DNA of 64,000 nucleotides, taken from contig NZ_WSQA01000011.1 in assembly GCF_009768885.1 (NCBI RefSeq), positions 1-64,000 on the forward strand, given 5' to 3'. A program made the translations under genes and the position numbers. Under the pieces are notes generated by a model. It did not search any database. It was not told the DNA's origin and saw nothing but the letters and a program-made list of their open reading frames with translations. This document shows positions 34,573 through 43,990 of this stretch, piece by piece. Position 1 is the stretch's first letter. The number at the start of each line of letters is the position of its first letter. This stretch comes from Sphingobacterium humi. GTDB taxonomy: Bacteria; Bacteroidota; Bacteroidia; Sphingobacteriales; Sphingobacteriaceae.

Positions 34573-35052
34573 ATGGAAAACCGATACAGCTCTAAATTAG
34601 GAGAAATCGATAAAGATTTTATTTGGGTAAAACGACTATCTGTTTTAATGGATAGTCGTTTTCGTATTGGCAACTTCCGCTTTGGATTAGACCCCATCTT
34701 GAACCTAATCCCTTTTGCCGGACAGATTGCCACCTTCATCATCTCCCTAATTCTGGTTACTGTGATGTACAGAAACGGCGCTAGCGGTCAATTAGCTTTA
34801 AAAATGCTATGGAATGTGAGCTGGGATGCCATCCTTGGAGCGATTCCTTTTCTAGGTAATATCTTCGACTTTTTTAATAAAGCCAACGAGAAGAACATCA
34901 AACTCCTCCAAGAACATTATTATGAAAATAAGCACCAGGGCTCTGGGAAAAACATCATCATTTTAATGATTGCCGTCCTAGCCATCGTGATAACCGGCCT
35001 CCTCTATGGCCTATATGCCTTAAGCATTTGGCTATTTAATCTTATGTTCTAA
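34573..35052 (+). CDS. DUF4112 membrane protein
   Basis: A 159-residue integral membrane protein matching DUF4112: the N-terminal VKRLSVLMDSRFRI, then GLDPILNLIPFAGQIATFII, WDAILGAIPFLGNIFDFFNK and a long last helix. Three or four hydrophobic segments are visible. The function of the family is unknown. It follows the SIMPL gene by two bases, so they are cotranscribed. Confidence 0.9.
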   Translation: MENRYSSKLGEIDKDFIWVKRLSVLMDSRFRIGNFRFGLDPILNLIPFAGQIATFIISLILVTVMYRNGASGQLALKMLWNVSWDAILGAIPFLGNIFDFFNKANEKNIKLLQEHYYENKHQGSGKNIIILMIAVLAIVITGLLYGLYALSIWLFNLMF

Positions 35053-35076
35053 CCGAATTCTCTTACTTTTGTAGCT

Positions 35077-35442
35077 ATGAGCAAAACCCGCATATTCGCC
35101 TTAGTAGCCCTTGCGATCTTATTGACAGCTGTTTTCACCAATCCTTCCAAGGAAAAGATTAACGACGAGTTGCGCGAAAGGGCCAAGGTTATCTTACAAA
35201 AACAACTCAATTACGAGCATAAAGATGCTGTAGAATTTGGCATGATGCTCTTTGGCAATCAGGTGGTCGATGAGTTTATCAATACCTATGTGCATACCAA
35301 AAACTACTACTTGTTTTCCCTCTGTGAAATCAACTGGAACGGAGAGAAGGTGACAGTAGGAGGAGGGGCCTTTACGAAGGTATGGATCAGTTCGAAGCTC
35401 GATGAGAAAGCCGATTTGTTGATCAAATCTTTGAAGAAATAA
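35077..35442 (+). CDS. DUF4359-like small exported protein
   Basis: A 121-residue protein with one N-terminal hydrophobic helix (about 5-21), then the TNPSKEKINDELRERAKVIL region typical of DUF4359 and a small beta-rich end (VTVGGGAFTKVWISSK). The assignment rests on the NP motif after the helix and on length; it is tentative. TACTTTTG at 35064-35071 fits a -7 element, close to the ATG. The next gene, truC, starts two bases after its stop. Confidence 0.6.
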   Translation: MSKTRIFALVALAILLTAVFTNPSKEKINDELRERAKVILQKQLNYEHKDAVEFGMMLFGNQVVDEFINTYVHTKNYYLFSLCEINWNGEKVTVGGGAFTKVWISSKLDEKADLLIKSLKK

Positions 35443-35444
35443 GC

Positions 35445-36143
35445 ATGCTGGAAATTCTTTACGAAGATGATGATCTAATTGCCATCAATAAACCGCATGG
35501 CTTATTGGTACATCGCTCTTCCATTGCTGCTGATACTTCCGAATTTGCCTTACAGCTCCTTCGCGATCAGATTGGCAAAACCGTCTATCCGGCGCATCGC
35601 TTAGACCGCAAAACCGCTGGTATTCTTTTATTCTCCTTGACGAAGGAAATGGACTCCGCCATTCAGCAAGCTTTCGCCAACAACCAGATGGCCAAGAGCT
35701 ACCTGGCGGTATTACGTGGCTATGCCCCGCAAGAAGGCAGCATAGATTATGCCCTCAAAAAAGAGAATGGCACCCTACAAGATGCTTTAACTCACTATCA
35801 AACCCTACAGCATACCGAAATCGACCTGCCCTTCGGCAAGTTCCCGACTTCGCGTTATTCCTTAGTGAAGGCCAATCCGCAAACCGGACGCATGCATCAG
35901 CTGCGCCGCCACTTTGCCCATATCCTGCATCCCATCCTCGGCGACAGACCCCATGGCTGCAATAAGCAAAATAAGCTCTGGAAAGAAACCTTCACTATGG
36001 ATACCCTGTTGCTGCATGCTTCCAACCTGCAATTCACGCATCCACGTACGCAAAAGCAAGTTAACATTCAGGCGGGCCTGCAACCGGAGTTCCTGCGCGC
36101 TTTGGGTATCCTACAGCTGCACAATCCCCTGACGGCAGTGTAA
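35445..36143 (+). CDS. truC: tRNA pseudouridine synthase C (RluA family)
   Basis: Makes pseudouridine at position 65 of tRNA. The 232-residue protein has the RluA catalytic motif [14 protein letters not shown] with the essential Asp and the [20 protein letters not shown] opening. The end [20 protein letters not shown] and RPHGCNKQN are TruC-specific, as opposed to RluA, RluC or RluD. No S4 domain is present, which also fits. It closes the SIMPL-DUF4112-DUF4359 run. Confidence 0.9.
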   Translation: MLEILYEDDDLIAINKPHGLLVHRSSIAADTSEFALQLLRDQIGKTVYPAHRLDRKTAGILLFSLTKEMDSAIQQAFANNQMAKSYLAVLRGYAPQEGSIDYALKKENGTLQDALTHYQTLQHTEIDLPFGKFPTSRYSLVKANPQTGRMHQLRRHFAHILHPILGDRPHGCNKQNKLWKETFTMDTLLLHASNLQFTHPRTQKQVNIQAGLQPEFLRALGILQLHNPLTAV

Positions 36144-36201
36144 TCGTTTGTTCAATTTCTTAACATTTAGTAAATCAGGTCTCTTTTGTCGTTTAAATGA
36201 C

Positions 36202-36209
36202 TATTTTTG
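36202..36209 (+). promoter_or_regulatory. -7 element upstream of gcvT
   Basis: TATTTTTG fits TAnnTTTG, 28 bases before the ATG. A TTTG at 36185-36188 is too close (13-base spacer) for the usual layout, so only the -7 is claimed. Confidence 0.45.
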
Positions 36210-36237
36210 TAGTACTAAAACACATATCATATTTTAC

Positions 36238-37317
36238 ATGAAAAATACTGCGTTAACCCATCTACATGTTGCTTTAGGCGCTAAGATGGTTCCCTTTGCT
36301 GGTTTCAACATGCCCGTACAATACACAGGAATCAACGATGAACACGAAACAGTACGCACTGGCGTAGGTATGTTCGACGTGAGTCACATGGGTGAATTTA
36401 TTTTAAAAGGTGAAAAAGCTTTAGATCTTATTCAGAAAGTTTCTTCCAACGATGCATCTAAGCTGTACGACGGTAAAGTACAATATGCTTACCTTCCGAA
36501 TGAAGAAGGCGGTATTGTTGATGACTTCCTAACCTATAAAATCGATGATACAACCTACCTATTGGTTGTTAATGCATCGAACATCGAGAAAGACTGGAAC
36601 TGGATCAGCAAGTTCAATACCTTCGGTGTGGAGATGAAAGATATTTCCGATAAAACCTCCTTATTTGCGGTACAAGGCCCGAAAGCGGCAGATGCTCTAC
36701 AAGGATTAACTGATATTGAATTGGCCCCTATGGAGTATTATTCTTTCCAAAAAGGTGTATTCGCAGGTGTAGAAAACGTATTAGTTTCAGCAACAGGATA
36801 TACCGGTGCTGGAGGTTTCGAGATTTATGTCGATAACGAGCATGCAGAACAAGTATGGAACGCTATTATGGAAGCCGGTAAAGCCTATGGTATTAAACCG
36901 ATTGGCCTTGGCGCTCGTGATACCCTACGTTTAGAAATGGGATTCTGTTTATACGGTAATGATATTGACGATAATACCTCTCCACTAGCGGCAGGATTAG
37001 GCTGGGTTACTAAATTCACGAAGGATTTTGTAAACTCCGAGAACCTGAAAGCAGAGAAAGAAAAAGGATTGAGCCAAAAGCTTGTAGGCTTCGAAATGAT
37101 TGACCGTGGTATTCCACGTCATGATTATGAGATCATCAATGCGGAAGGCGAGAAAATAGGTCGTGTTACTTCTGGTACACAATCGCCAACCTTAAAGAAA
37201 TCTATCGGATTAGGCTATGTGGATACAGCCTATGCGAAAGATGGTTCTGAGATCTTTATTTCCATCCGTAATCAACCGATTAAAGCGGTCGTGAAGAAAT
37301 CACCGTTCGTGAAATAA
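36238..37317 (+). CDS. gcvT: Aminomethyltransferase, glycine cleavage T-protein
   Basis: Transfers the aminomethyl carbon to tetrahydrofolate and releases ammonia in glycine cleavage. The 359 residues show [16 protein letters not shown] near the N-terminus, [14 protein letters not shown], the folate-contacting [36 protein letters not shown] and the C-terminal barrel with [19 protein letters not shown] took the ATG at 36238, where the family starts, instead of an upstream in-frame start. It is not linked to gcvP (21.6 kb) or gcvH. Confidence 0.96.
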   Translation: MKNTALTHLHVALGAKMVPFAGFNMPVQYTGINDEHETVRTGVGMFDVSHMGEFILKGEKALDLIQKVSSNDASKLYDGKVQYAYLPNEEGGIVDDFLTYKIDDTTYLLVVNASNIEKDWNWISKFNTFGVEMKDISDKTSLFAVQGPKAADALQGLTDIELAPMEYYSFQKGVFAGVENVLVSATGYTGAGGFEIYVDNEHAEQVWNAIMEAGKAYGIKPIGLGARDTLRLEMGFCLYGNDIDDNTSPLAAGLGWVTKFTKDFVNSENLKAEKEKGLSQKLVGFEMIDRGIPRHDYEIINAEGEKIGRVTSGTQSPTLKKSIGLGYVDTAYAKDGSEIFISIRNQPIKAVVKKSPFVK

Positions 37318-37336
37318 CGAAAGCAACATATAAAAG

Positions 37337-37363
37337 GAAAAGGGCTATTTTTTAGCCCTTTTC
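37337..37363. terminator. Bidirectional terminator after gcvT
   Basis: Eleven-base-pair stem GAAAAGGGCTA/TAGCCCTTTTC with a 5-T loop. It serves gcvT on the plus strand and overlaps the stop codon of the minus-strand small membrane gene. Confidence 0.8.
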
Positions 37364-37584
37364 TTTTGTTTTAATGCTTGCTGTGCTTCGGCGGCCTTCT
37401 TAGCCTGCACATCGCGGCTCACCTGCTTTAAAAGCACTACTTTTAAATAAATCAGCACCACCAATAAGGCTATTGATACGCCTAAAAACAGCATATTACC
37501 ACTGTTATAGCCCGCAACGGCACTTAAGATCAAAAACACAATCCCCAGGTTCAGCACCACATTCAATATAAATTTCTTCGTCAT
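37345..37584 (-). CDS. Small membrane protein of unknown function
   Basis: A 79-residue protein with two membrane helices (about 7-25 and 31-52) and a strongly basic Ala/Lys/Gln tail (KKAAEAQQALKQKKRAKK). Its ATG overlaps the stop of the preceding membrane gene by four bases (ATGA), so the two are made together. I do not recognise a family. Confidence 0.75.
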   Translation of the reverse strand: MTKKFILNVVLNLGIVFLILSAVAGYNSGNMLFLGVSIALLVVLIYLKVVLLKQVSRDVQAKKAAEAQQALKQKKRAKK

Positions 37585-37886
37585 TTTTTCGTTGTTTCAG
37601 AGACTCCAATTACAGATTTGCGTAGGAAGGAAAAATAAACTATCCCCCCAATAATGTTTAACACGATAATGAACAGCGACAGCATCATCCGTTCGCCATT
37701 GCTAATGCGGGTAGAGCGCATTATCTCCAACAGCACCAAGACCAACCATAGCAAGGATAGAAACAGGGCAATACTCAGCAGAATAGGGGCAAAGCCCATT
37801 TTAAAGAGGAAGCTCAGTATCGCTACGATATAAAAAGCCAGACTAAACAGAAAGGCCTGTTTAGTCTGCTGCATTACCTTGTTCAT
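37581..37886 (-). CDS. Small membrane protein of unknown function
   Basis: A 101-residue protein with three hydrophobic segments (about 9-30, 34-52 and 68-87). The ATG at 37886 (MNKVMQQTKQAFLF) is used; the frame is open further upstream but there it runs into the coding end of glutamate dehydrogenase. It lies 37 bases after that gene and overlaps the next membrane gene by four bases. Function unknown. Confidence 0.7.
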   Translation of the reverse strand: MNKVMQQTKQAFLFSLAFYIVAILSFLFKMGFAPILLSIALFLSLLWLVLVLLEIMRSTRISNGERMMLSLFIIVLNIIGGIVYFSFLRKSVIGVSETTKK

Positions 37887-37923
37887 GTCACAAAGGTAAG
37901 GATTATCCGATTTCTTTTTACGA

Positions 37924-39348
37924 CTATGGGAAGATTCCGAGTTCTTTATAGGATTCGCCAACCTTATTGATGGCACAAATAAAGGCGGCTGTCCGTAGGT
38001 CTTCTACACCGTCGGTGGTTTTCCAGATATCATGGATCTCCTGGTAAGAACCGATCATGGTATCTTCCAAGCCAGAGTACACCAAGTCGACTTCATCCGG
38101 ACCACGCAAGATAATCTTACGCTCCAATTTAGACACCTTTTGGTTGGTCATCGACTCGATGATATGTAGAATTTCAGCATACATATTCTCGCTGAAGCGT
38201 TTTTCCAAACGGCCGTAGCGCACGTGGCTCAGGTTTTTCAACCATTCAAAATAAGAAACCGTAACACCACCGGCATTCAGGTAAATATCCGGAATCACCA
38301 GTTTTCCTTTGCGGTTTAAAATCTCATCAGCATCCGGTGTCAATGGTCCGTTGGCCGCTTCACCTACAATCTGCGCTTGAATACGATCGGCATTCGATGC
38401 ATTGATGACCGACTCTAATGCGGCCGGAATCAAGATATCACAAGGATATTCCAAGCCTTTTGCCGACTCTTCAATATTGGTAGCACCCGGAAAGTTCAAG
38501 ATGGATCCTGTAGATTTACGATGCGCCACAACGGCATTTAAATCCAAGCCATTCTCATTATAAATAGCGCCTTCATATTCAATAAGCCCCACCAATAGGG
38601 CGCCTTCTTCTTCAAAGTACCGGGCGGCATGGTAGCCCACATTGCCTAGCCCCTGTACAATCACCTTTTTACCAGCAATACCTACCGACAGGCCCAATGC
38701 AGCCATATCGTCTTCGTTTTTACACGCTTCCCGTACCCCAAAGAATACCCCAAGACCGGTAGCCTCCGCACGACCACGTACGCCACCTTGAGAAATCGGC
38801 TTTCCTGTCACACAGGCCTGCGCATTAATCTCATTCGGATTTAAGGTTGTATAGGTATCCACAATCCAACTCATCTCCCGTGCTCCGGTTCCATAATCTG
38901 GTGCCGGCACATCCGTACCTGGTCCTATAAAGTTCTTTTTAACCAATTCCGTCGTATAACGACGTGTAATCTTTTCTAATTCATATTCGCTGTACTTCTT
39001 CGCATCGATCTTAATTCCACCCTTGGCGCCCCCAAAAGGCACATTCACGATGGCACATTTATAAGTCATCAAAGAAGCCAAGGCCATAACCTCATCTTGG
39101 TCTACTTCCATACTGAAACGGATCCCGCCTTTACAAGGCAGCTTATGGTGCGAGTGTTGCACGCGATAAGCCTCGATAACTTCCACCTCATCCCCAATCT
39201 TTACCGGGAATTTTACACGAAGAATGGAGTTACAGGCCTTGATTTGGTCAAGAATGCCGGGAGCAAATTTGGTAAATTTTGCCGCCTTGTCAAAATTACG
39301 AGCAACGCCCTGAAAGAAACTGTGAGTACTGTTGTCTGAACTGGACAT
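37924..39348 (-). CDS. Glutamate dehydrogenase (Glu/Leu/Phe/Val dehydrogenase family)
   Basis: Oxidative deamination of glutamate or its reverse. In 474 residues: PCKGGIRFSMEVDQDEVMAL (glutamate/substrate site), the catalytic-Lys motif FGGAKGGIKIDAKKYS, VPAPDYGTGAREMSWIVDTY and the Rossmann loop VIVQGLGNVGYHAARYF. GETTGEE-type residues are not checkable; this branch is longer than most bacterial NAD enzymes at the N-terminus (MSSSDNSTHSFF). The amino acid preference is assumed glutamate. I chose the ATG at 39348; the frame is open further up without similarity. Confidence 0.9.
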   Translation of the reverse strand: MSSSDNSTHSFFQGVARNFDKAAKFTKFAPGILDQIKACNSILRVKFPVKIGDEVEVIEAYRVQHSHHKLPCKGGIRFSMEVDQDEVMALASLMTYKCAIVNVPFGGAKGGIKIDAKKYSEYELEKITRRYTTELVKKNFIGPGTDVPAPDYGTGAREMSWIVDTYTTLNPNEINAQACVTGKPISQGGVRGRAEATGLGVFFGVREACKNEDDMAALGLSVGIAGKKVIVQGLGNVGYHAARYFEEEGALLVGLIEYEGAIYNENGLDLNAVVAHRKSTGSILNFPGATNIEESAKGLEYPCDILIPAALESVINASNADRIQAQIVGEAANGPLTPDADEILNRKGKLVIPDIYLNAGGVTVSYFEWLKNLSHVRYGRLEKRFSENMYAEILHIIESMTNQKVSKLERKIILRGPDEVDLVYSGLEDTMIGSYQEIHDIWKTTDGVEDLRTAAFICAINKVGESYKELGIFP

Positions 39349-39501
39349 AAATGTTAAAATTTGTTTACAATGGTACAATTTATATAAAGGTAGGGCTTTT
39401 AGGAGATTTCCAAGAGCAGCAGGCACAAAAACACTATTTTTAATCAAATGATAAAATATTGTTTTCTTTTTTAAAAGATAAGTAAGAAAATAGGCCTAAA
39501 T

Positions 39502-39534
39502 AAAAAAGCCCAAGCAAGGCTTGAGCTTTTTTAT
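39502..39534 (-). terminator. Terminator after the rhodanese gene
   Basis: Stem AAAAGCCCAAGC/GCTTGAGCTTTT with one mismatch and a 3-base loop; on the minus strand six T residues follow. It lies 24 bases after the rhodanese stop and would also insulate the glutamate dehydrogenase gene. Confidence 0.8.
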
Positions 39535-39557
39535 TGCTAATGTTTTTTTATCTTGAA

Positions 39558-39872
39558 TTAATAAACTACCATTTCAGGGTCAAAAGATTCTTTCCAAGCC
39601 AAGATTCCACCTTGTAAGTTGGCCAAATTGGTAAATCCTTGTTGCTCTAATAACATCACGGCTTGAGCGGAACGCTTACCGGAACGGCATTGAACAATGA
39701 CAGGAATATCTTTAGAAATTTTCTCCGACTCGATCACTACACCGGACAACGGGATATTTAATCCGTTTAAATTGGATACTTCATATTCAAAAGGCTCACG
39801 CACATCAATCAGTTGGAATTCAATGTTGTGATCCATCATGTCTTTCAATTCTTGAACGCTAATTTCTTTCAT
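39558..39872 (-). CDS. Rhodanese-like domain protein
   Basis: A 104-residue single-domain rhodanese: the fold runs from VQELKDMMDHNIEFQLIDVR through FEYEVSNLNGLNIPLS to the catalytic Cys in IVQCRSGKRSAQAVMLL and the closing LQGGILAWKES. It probably handles persulfide sulfur; partner unknown. No export signal, so cytoplasmic. It stands alone with its own terminator. Confidence 0.92.
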   Translation of the reverse strand: MKEISVQELKDMMDHNIEFQLIDVREPFEYEVSNLNGLNIPLSGVVIESEKISKDIPVIVQCRSGKRSAQAVMLLEQQGFTNLANLQGGILAWKESFDPEMVVY

Positions 39873-39964
39873 AGTGTACTGCTATTTTATCAAATATAGC
39901 TAATAAAACGATTCCAACTGTCATTAGTTTATTAATTTTATTAAATTCAAAAAAAATTTAAACT

Positions 39965-41278
39965 ATGAAAAAGTCTCTCGTTTTATCCCTCTTGTTAGGT
40001 TGTTCCTTAAGCTTTGGATATGCCCAACAGGCGGATAAAGGTATTAGCAGCACCGACAATATTAACCGTATTATCAATACCCTGGCTTCCGATGAAATGC
40101 GCGGACGCTCGGCTTTAAACTTGGAAGATATTGGACGGGCCGCCGACTTTATCGCTCAGGAATTTAAGAACATCGGCTTAAAACCTTATGCCGAGGACAA
40201 CTTCCGCCAAACATTCCAAGTCAATCAATCCAAAACCCGCTTACAGGAAATCACGTGGAACAAAAAGAAATTAGCCGACGATCAATTCCTTATCATGGGC
40301 AACGTGCAGAACCTGCAATGGGATCAACACAGCAAAATCAGCAAGCTGCAGATCGCCGCAGGCGACGATTTTTCGCAAAAGTTCCGTGAATTCATGCAGC
40401 AAAACCCCGATGATGCCATCGTATTAGTCGATAAAAAACATGCTGCCTTCCTGGCTCGCTTCAAAAAAATATACAGCCGCGATCAGATTACAACCAGTGA
40501 ACAAGGCCTGCCTAGCGGCCCTAGCAAAGTATTTGTCGTGGCCGACAGCTTCGCGCCAAGCTATAGCATCCGCCTGCAAAAGGAAACCAGCAGTTTGCCG
40601 ATGTTCAACGTAGCGGGCATTATCCCGGGCAAATCGAAAGCCGATGAATACGTTATCTTCTCTTCGCATTACGATCATATTGGCATTCTTCCGGCCGTAG
40701 GCCAAGATTCCATCGCCAATGGCGCTGACGATGATGCCTCCGGAACCACCGCAATGATCGAGTTGGCCCGCTATTACCAAGGCCTGCAGAGCAATGAACG
40801 CACCTTGATTTTCGTTACATTCACCGCTGAAGAAATCGGTATGTTCGGTTCAAAATACTTCTCCAACAATATTGACCCGGAGAAGGTAGCCGCCATGATC
40901 AATATCGAAATGATCGGTAAAGATTCTAAATTCGGCCCCAATTCCCTATACATTACGGGTTATGATGCCTCCAACCTGGGCAAACTGATGCAAGAGAACC
41001 TGGCCGGCTCGGCATTTACCTTCCACGCAGATCCCTATAAAACGCAAAACCTCTTTTACCGCAGTGATAATGCCGTATTAGCAGCGCTGGGCGTACCGGC
41101 GCATACCTTCTCGACTTCACAAATCGATAAAGACAGCTATTACCACACCGTAAAAGACGAGGTGAGCACCTTGGATATTCAGAATATTAAATCGAGTATA
41201 GAAGCCATTGCCAGAGGGGCAATCGGCCTTATTAATGGAACACAAACCCCAACACGAGTAGAAAAACTACGCGATTAA
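39965..41278 (+). CDS. M28 family metallopeptidase, exported
   Basis: Secreted zinc aminopeptidase-type enzyme of 437 residues. Signal peptide ends SFGYAQ (about 20). The catalytic domain shows the di-zinc ligands: SSHYDHIG, NGADDDASGTTAMIELA, FTAEEIGMFGSKYF, and INIEMIGKDS where the usual Asp ligand is Glu, as in some Bacteroidota members; the final His is in PAHTFSTSQ. Upstream is a domain insert (about 95-200) with no assignment. The stop overlaps the end of the minus-strand acetyltransferase gene by 12 bases. Confidence 0.92.
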   Translation: MKKSLVLSLLLGCSLSFGYAQQADKGISSTDNINRIINTLASDEMRGRSALNLEDIGRAADFIAQEFKNIGLKPYAEDNFRQTFQVNQSKTRLQEITWNKKKLADDQFLIMGNVQNLQWDQHSKISKLQIAAGDDFSQKFREFMQQNPDDAIVLVDKKHAAFLARFKKIYSRDQITTSEQGLPSGPSKVFVVADSFAPSYSIRLQKETSSLPMFNVAGIIPGKSKADEYVIFSSHYDHIGILPAVGQDSIANGADDDASGTTAMIELARYYQGLQSNERTLIFVTFTAEEIGMFGSKYFSNNIDPEKVAAMINIEMIGKDSKFGPNSLYITGYDASNLGKLMQENLAGSAFTFHADPYKTQNLFYRSDNAVLAALGVPAHTFSTSQIDKDSYYHTVKDEVSTLDIQNIKSSIEAIARGAIGLINGTQTPTRVEKLRD

Positions 41279-41755
41279 GGTTTTCTGCATAATGTAATCA
41301 TTCAGCACAAATTGGTAGTAGGGGATGTCTACAGACTCTACTACCTTAAACCCTTGCTTTAGGTAGAAATGATAAGCCTGGTTATATCGGTTTACGTTCA
41401 ACTCCAAAAGCGTCAAGCCCTGCCTCAAAGCCTCGCTGGCCGCAAAATCAATCAACTTTCTTCCTAAGCCCTTTCCCTGCGTCTCTGGCAACACATAAAG
41501 TTTGTCTATACGAAGCCTTGTCGGATGCTTACTTAAGGCCATAAAACCAAGCGCAGTGGCCTCCTCGACAATCAGGTAAAAGCACACTCCGTCCTTCATG
41601 GCTTGTTGCAAGGCTTCAACCGTATAGCTTTGGGCCAACATAAAGTCAATCTGCTCTTGGCTCAACACCGATGCATAGGTGGGATACCAGGTGGCATGTG
41701 CCAATTGTTGAATCAAAGCAGCATCTGCCGCCAAGGCTGGGCGAATCGTTATCAT
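41267..41755 (-). CDS. GNAT family N-acetyltransferase
   Basis: A 162-residue acetyl-CoA-dependent acetyltransferase. The CoA-binding motif is LYVLPETQGKGLGRKLIDF (about 90-108), preceded by the beta-strand ALGFMALSKHPTRLRIDK and followed by LELNVNRYNQAYHFYLKQGF. The substrate is unknown. Its ATG overlaps the stop of the upstream gene (ATGA), and its 3' end overlaps the convergent M28 gene. Confidence 0.9.
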   Translation of the reverse strand: MITIRPALAADAALIQQLAHATWYPTYASVLSQEQIDFMLAQSYTVEALQQAMKDGVCFYLIVEEATALGFMALSKHPTRLRIDKLYVLPETQGKGLGRKLIDFAASEALRQGLTLLELNVNRYNQAYHFYLKQGFKVVESVDIPYYQFVLNDYIMQKTLIA

Positions 41756-42324
41756 AAGGCTTCTCCAATTATCAAATAGTCCGCTTGCTCTTCCAAGCGT
41801 ACAAAACCATCCTGTAGCACCTCCACATAGCCCTCCTGCAGCAACTTCACATTACTAAACAGGCTTAACAGCATTTCATCTGCCTCCGGAACATGCAATA
41901 TGAGGCCCGCGGGCAACCATTTCTCATAGCTTTTCAGGAAAATATATTTAAAGTCCCGGCTAATGCAGGAAATGGTAAAGTCGGGGATCCAGGGTCGAAA
42001 ATCAGCCAAACGAGGAGTCTCGCACAGGATATTCACTGCCGTATTGCCCTTTTCTTGTAAATAGCCGAATAAGCTCGGGTATATCCCTGCATCCATCGGC
42101 AATAAAACCAAATGTTCTTCGGGTTCCACAGCAAGCTGCTGATCCAATAAAACCACATCCACCTTAATCCCTCTGGATAACAAGGTTTCATAATGGCTGG
42201 ATAGCGTCAATAGGGTAGGGCTCCATTCCAGCAGTTGCCCCATGTAAAAATCAGCTAATACATGCGGATCGGCTACAAAGAGTGCCGGTTCTTGATTCTC
42301 GCGAATAATATGATGGGAAGACAT
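41752..42324 (-). CDS. Uncharacterised protein, distantly thiamine-pyrophosphokinase-like
   Basis: A 190-residue soluble protein. Its opening MSSHHIIRENQEPALFVAD and GQLLEWSPTLLTLS resemble the thiamine pyrophosphokinase-like proteins of Bacteroidota as I remember them. The position where such enzymes carry an Asp-rich GDFDS-type motif reads VVLLDQQLAV, and the usual metal-binding residues cannot be found, so an active kinase is doubtful. It lies two bases after the M20 gene and overlaps the GNAT gene by four bases, suggesting one operon. Confidence 0.5.
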   Translation of the reverse strand: MSSHHIIRENQEPALFVADPHVLADFYMGQLLEWSPTLLTLSSHYETLLSRGIKVDVVLLDQQLAVEPEEHLVLLPMDAGIYPSLFGYLQEKGNTAVNILCETPRLADFRPWIPDFTISCISRDFKYIFLKSYEKWLPAGLILHVPEADEMLLSLFSNVKLLQEGYVEVLQDGFVRLEEQADYLIIGEAL

Positions 42325-42326
42325 AA

Positions 42327-43517
42327 CTAAGCGCCTAAATACCGAATCGCAGAATAGGCCATTAAACCAATACTGAGCTGTAAAGCCGCTTCATCAATAT
42401 CAAAGGTTGGCGTATGTACGGCCGATTGAATACCCTTTGCCTTATTGCCCGTACCTAAGCGGTAAAAACAAGCCGCAATCTCTTGCGAATAATACGAGAA
42501 ATCTTCAGCTGCAGGCCATAAATCCAGGTCAAGTACATTCTCCTTGCCCAAATACTCCTCGGCATAACCACGCGCGGCAGCCGTAAGTTCTGGCTCATTA
42601 ATGAGGTATGGATAGCCTTTGCGCACTTCAAAATCGCAGCTCGCCCCCATACTTTCGGCAATGCCTTCGGCCAGCTTCAGCATCTTGCTATGGGCTTCTG
42701 CGCGCCACTGCTCATCAAAGGTGCGGAAGGTCCCCTCCATGTACACCTCTTCCGGAATAATGTTCGTAGCGCCATTCCCTATAATTTTCCCCCAGGAGAG
42801 TACCGTAGGAATACGAGGGTCGGCGGAACGCGACACAATCTGTTGCAGGGCCGTTATTATTTGTGCCGCAATGGCAATAGGATCAATATTTTGATGGGGA
42901 TGTGCGCCATGGCCACCTTTCCCGCGAATCGTCATAAACAATTCATCACAAGAGGCCATATACTTGCCTGAACGGAAACCTACGGTTCCAGTTTCTAGAA
43001 AAGGCATCACATGCTGACCGATAATACCCACCGGCTCGGGGTTCTTTAAAGCCCCTTCTTTTATCATCAGCGATGCGCCACCCGGCAGACGTTCTTCTCC
43101 GGGTTGAAAAATCAACCGCACGGTACCTGCCAGTTCCGATTTGAGGGCGTTCAAAATCTTAGCCACCCCAATTAAAGACGCGGTATGCACATCATGCCCA
43201 CAGGCGTGCATCACCCCCGGGTTTTTCGAGCCGTATGATCGGCCTTCCACCTCCGTAATGGGCAAAGCATCCATATCGGCACGTAAGGCCAAGGTTTTTG
43301 CCGACGGCAAATCGCCCTTTATTTCTGCCACAAGGCCTGTATCGGCCATCTGTTGAAAGGGGATACCTAAATCAGTAAGTTGTTGTTGAACAAAAGCCGA
43401 GGTATTATATTCGGCAAAAGACAGCTCCGGGTTTTGATGGAGGTGTCTTCTATTATTTACGGTATCCTGAAAGTATACCGCCGCCAGATCTTGGATCTTC
43501 TCTTTAATTGTGGACAT
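42327..43517 (-). CDS. M20 family amidohydrolase (N-acyl amino acid/hippurate hydrolase type)
   Basis: Cytoplasmic di-metal hydrolase removing acyl groups from amino acids. In 396 residues: GVMHACGHDVHTASLIGVAK (metal Cys/His), IFQPGEERLPGGASLMI (metal Glu), IGQHVMPFLETGTVG, the dimerisation lid with GKGGHGAHPHQNIDPI, and near the end AVHTPTFDIDEAAL. No signal peptide. The preference is not readable from sequence. First gene of the run leading to the GNAT gene. Confidence 0.93.
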   Translation of the reverse strand: MSTIKEKIQDLAAVYFQDTVNNRRHLHQNPELSFAEYNTSAFVQQQLTDLGIPFQQMADTGLVAEIKGDLPSAKTLALRADMDALPITEVEGRSYGSKNPGVMHACGHDVHTASLIGVAKILNALKSELAGTVRLIFQPGEERLPGGASLMIKEGALKNPEPVGIIGQHVMPFLETGTVGFRSGKYMASCDELFMTIRGKGGHGAHPHQNIDPIAIAAQIITALQQIVSRSADPRIPTVLSWGKIIGNGATNIIPEEVYMEGTFRTFDEQWRAEAHSKMLKLAEGIAESMGASCDFEVRKGYPYLINEPELTAAARGYAEEYLGKENVLDLDLWPAAEDFSYYSQEIAACFYRLGTGNKAKGIQSAVHTPTFDIDEAALQLSIGLMAYSAIRYLGA

Positions 43518-43528
43518 GCTTTCTTACG

Positions 43529-43984
43529 CTATTGCCACACCCAGACGTCTTCCACGAATACAAACACATTTCTGTAATTGCCGCGCAGTTCGCGCATGTA
43601 GGCCGTAGCTTCCGAACGACTCGTAAAGTCGCCCACTTTCACACGATAATTGGGTTCTACGTAATCCAAATAGGCGCCCATATCACTATTCTGGCGTAAG
43701 AAATTATTTTGCACATTGGTTGCCTCGGTACGGCTGGTGCCTGAATATATCTGTACCCGAAAGCCCCGAACTTTGACACGCTTGGCATAGCGCTTGTCAA
43801 TTTTCTTCGGTTCTAAGGTAATCGGGGTTTTAACAGAAGAAGGATTTATTGCATAGTATGCTCGGTATTCCTGTAAAAGTCCAATTAATGAGTCTTTAAC
43901 GACAACCACCTTGCCTTCTTGCGCCTGGGCAAATTGCCCCAGCATCAATAAGAAGCAACCTACAATAAATCCTTTTTTTATCAT
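43529..43984 (-). CDS. SPOR-domain protein, exported
   Basis: A 151-residue exported protein. The signal peptide MIKKGFIVGCFLLMLGQFAQ is followed by a linker and a C-terminal SPOR domain (about 75-148: VRGFRVQIYSGTSRTEATNV, YRVKVGDFTSRSEATAYMRE), a fold that binds denuded peptidoglycan glycans. It lies six bases after secA and 11 before the M20 gene on the same strand. Its role is likely in the cell envelope or division site. Confidence 0.9.
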   Translation of the reverse strand: MIKKGFIVGCFLLMLGQFAQAQEGKVVVVKDSLIGLLQEYRAYYAINPSSVKTPITLEPKKIDKRYAKRVKVRGFRVQIYSGTSRTEATNVQNNFLRQNSDMGAYLDYVEPNYRVKVGDFTSRSEATAYMRELRGNYRNVFVFVEDVWVWQ

Positions 43985-43990
43985 CTTTTA

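Noticed and set aside
41267..41278. Possible misannotation at the M28/GNAT 3' overlap
   Set aside because: A 12-base convergent overlap is unremarkable and both C-termini look normal.
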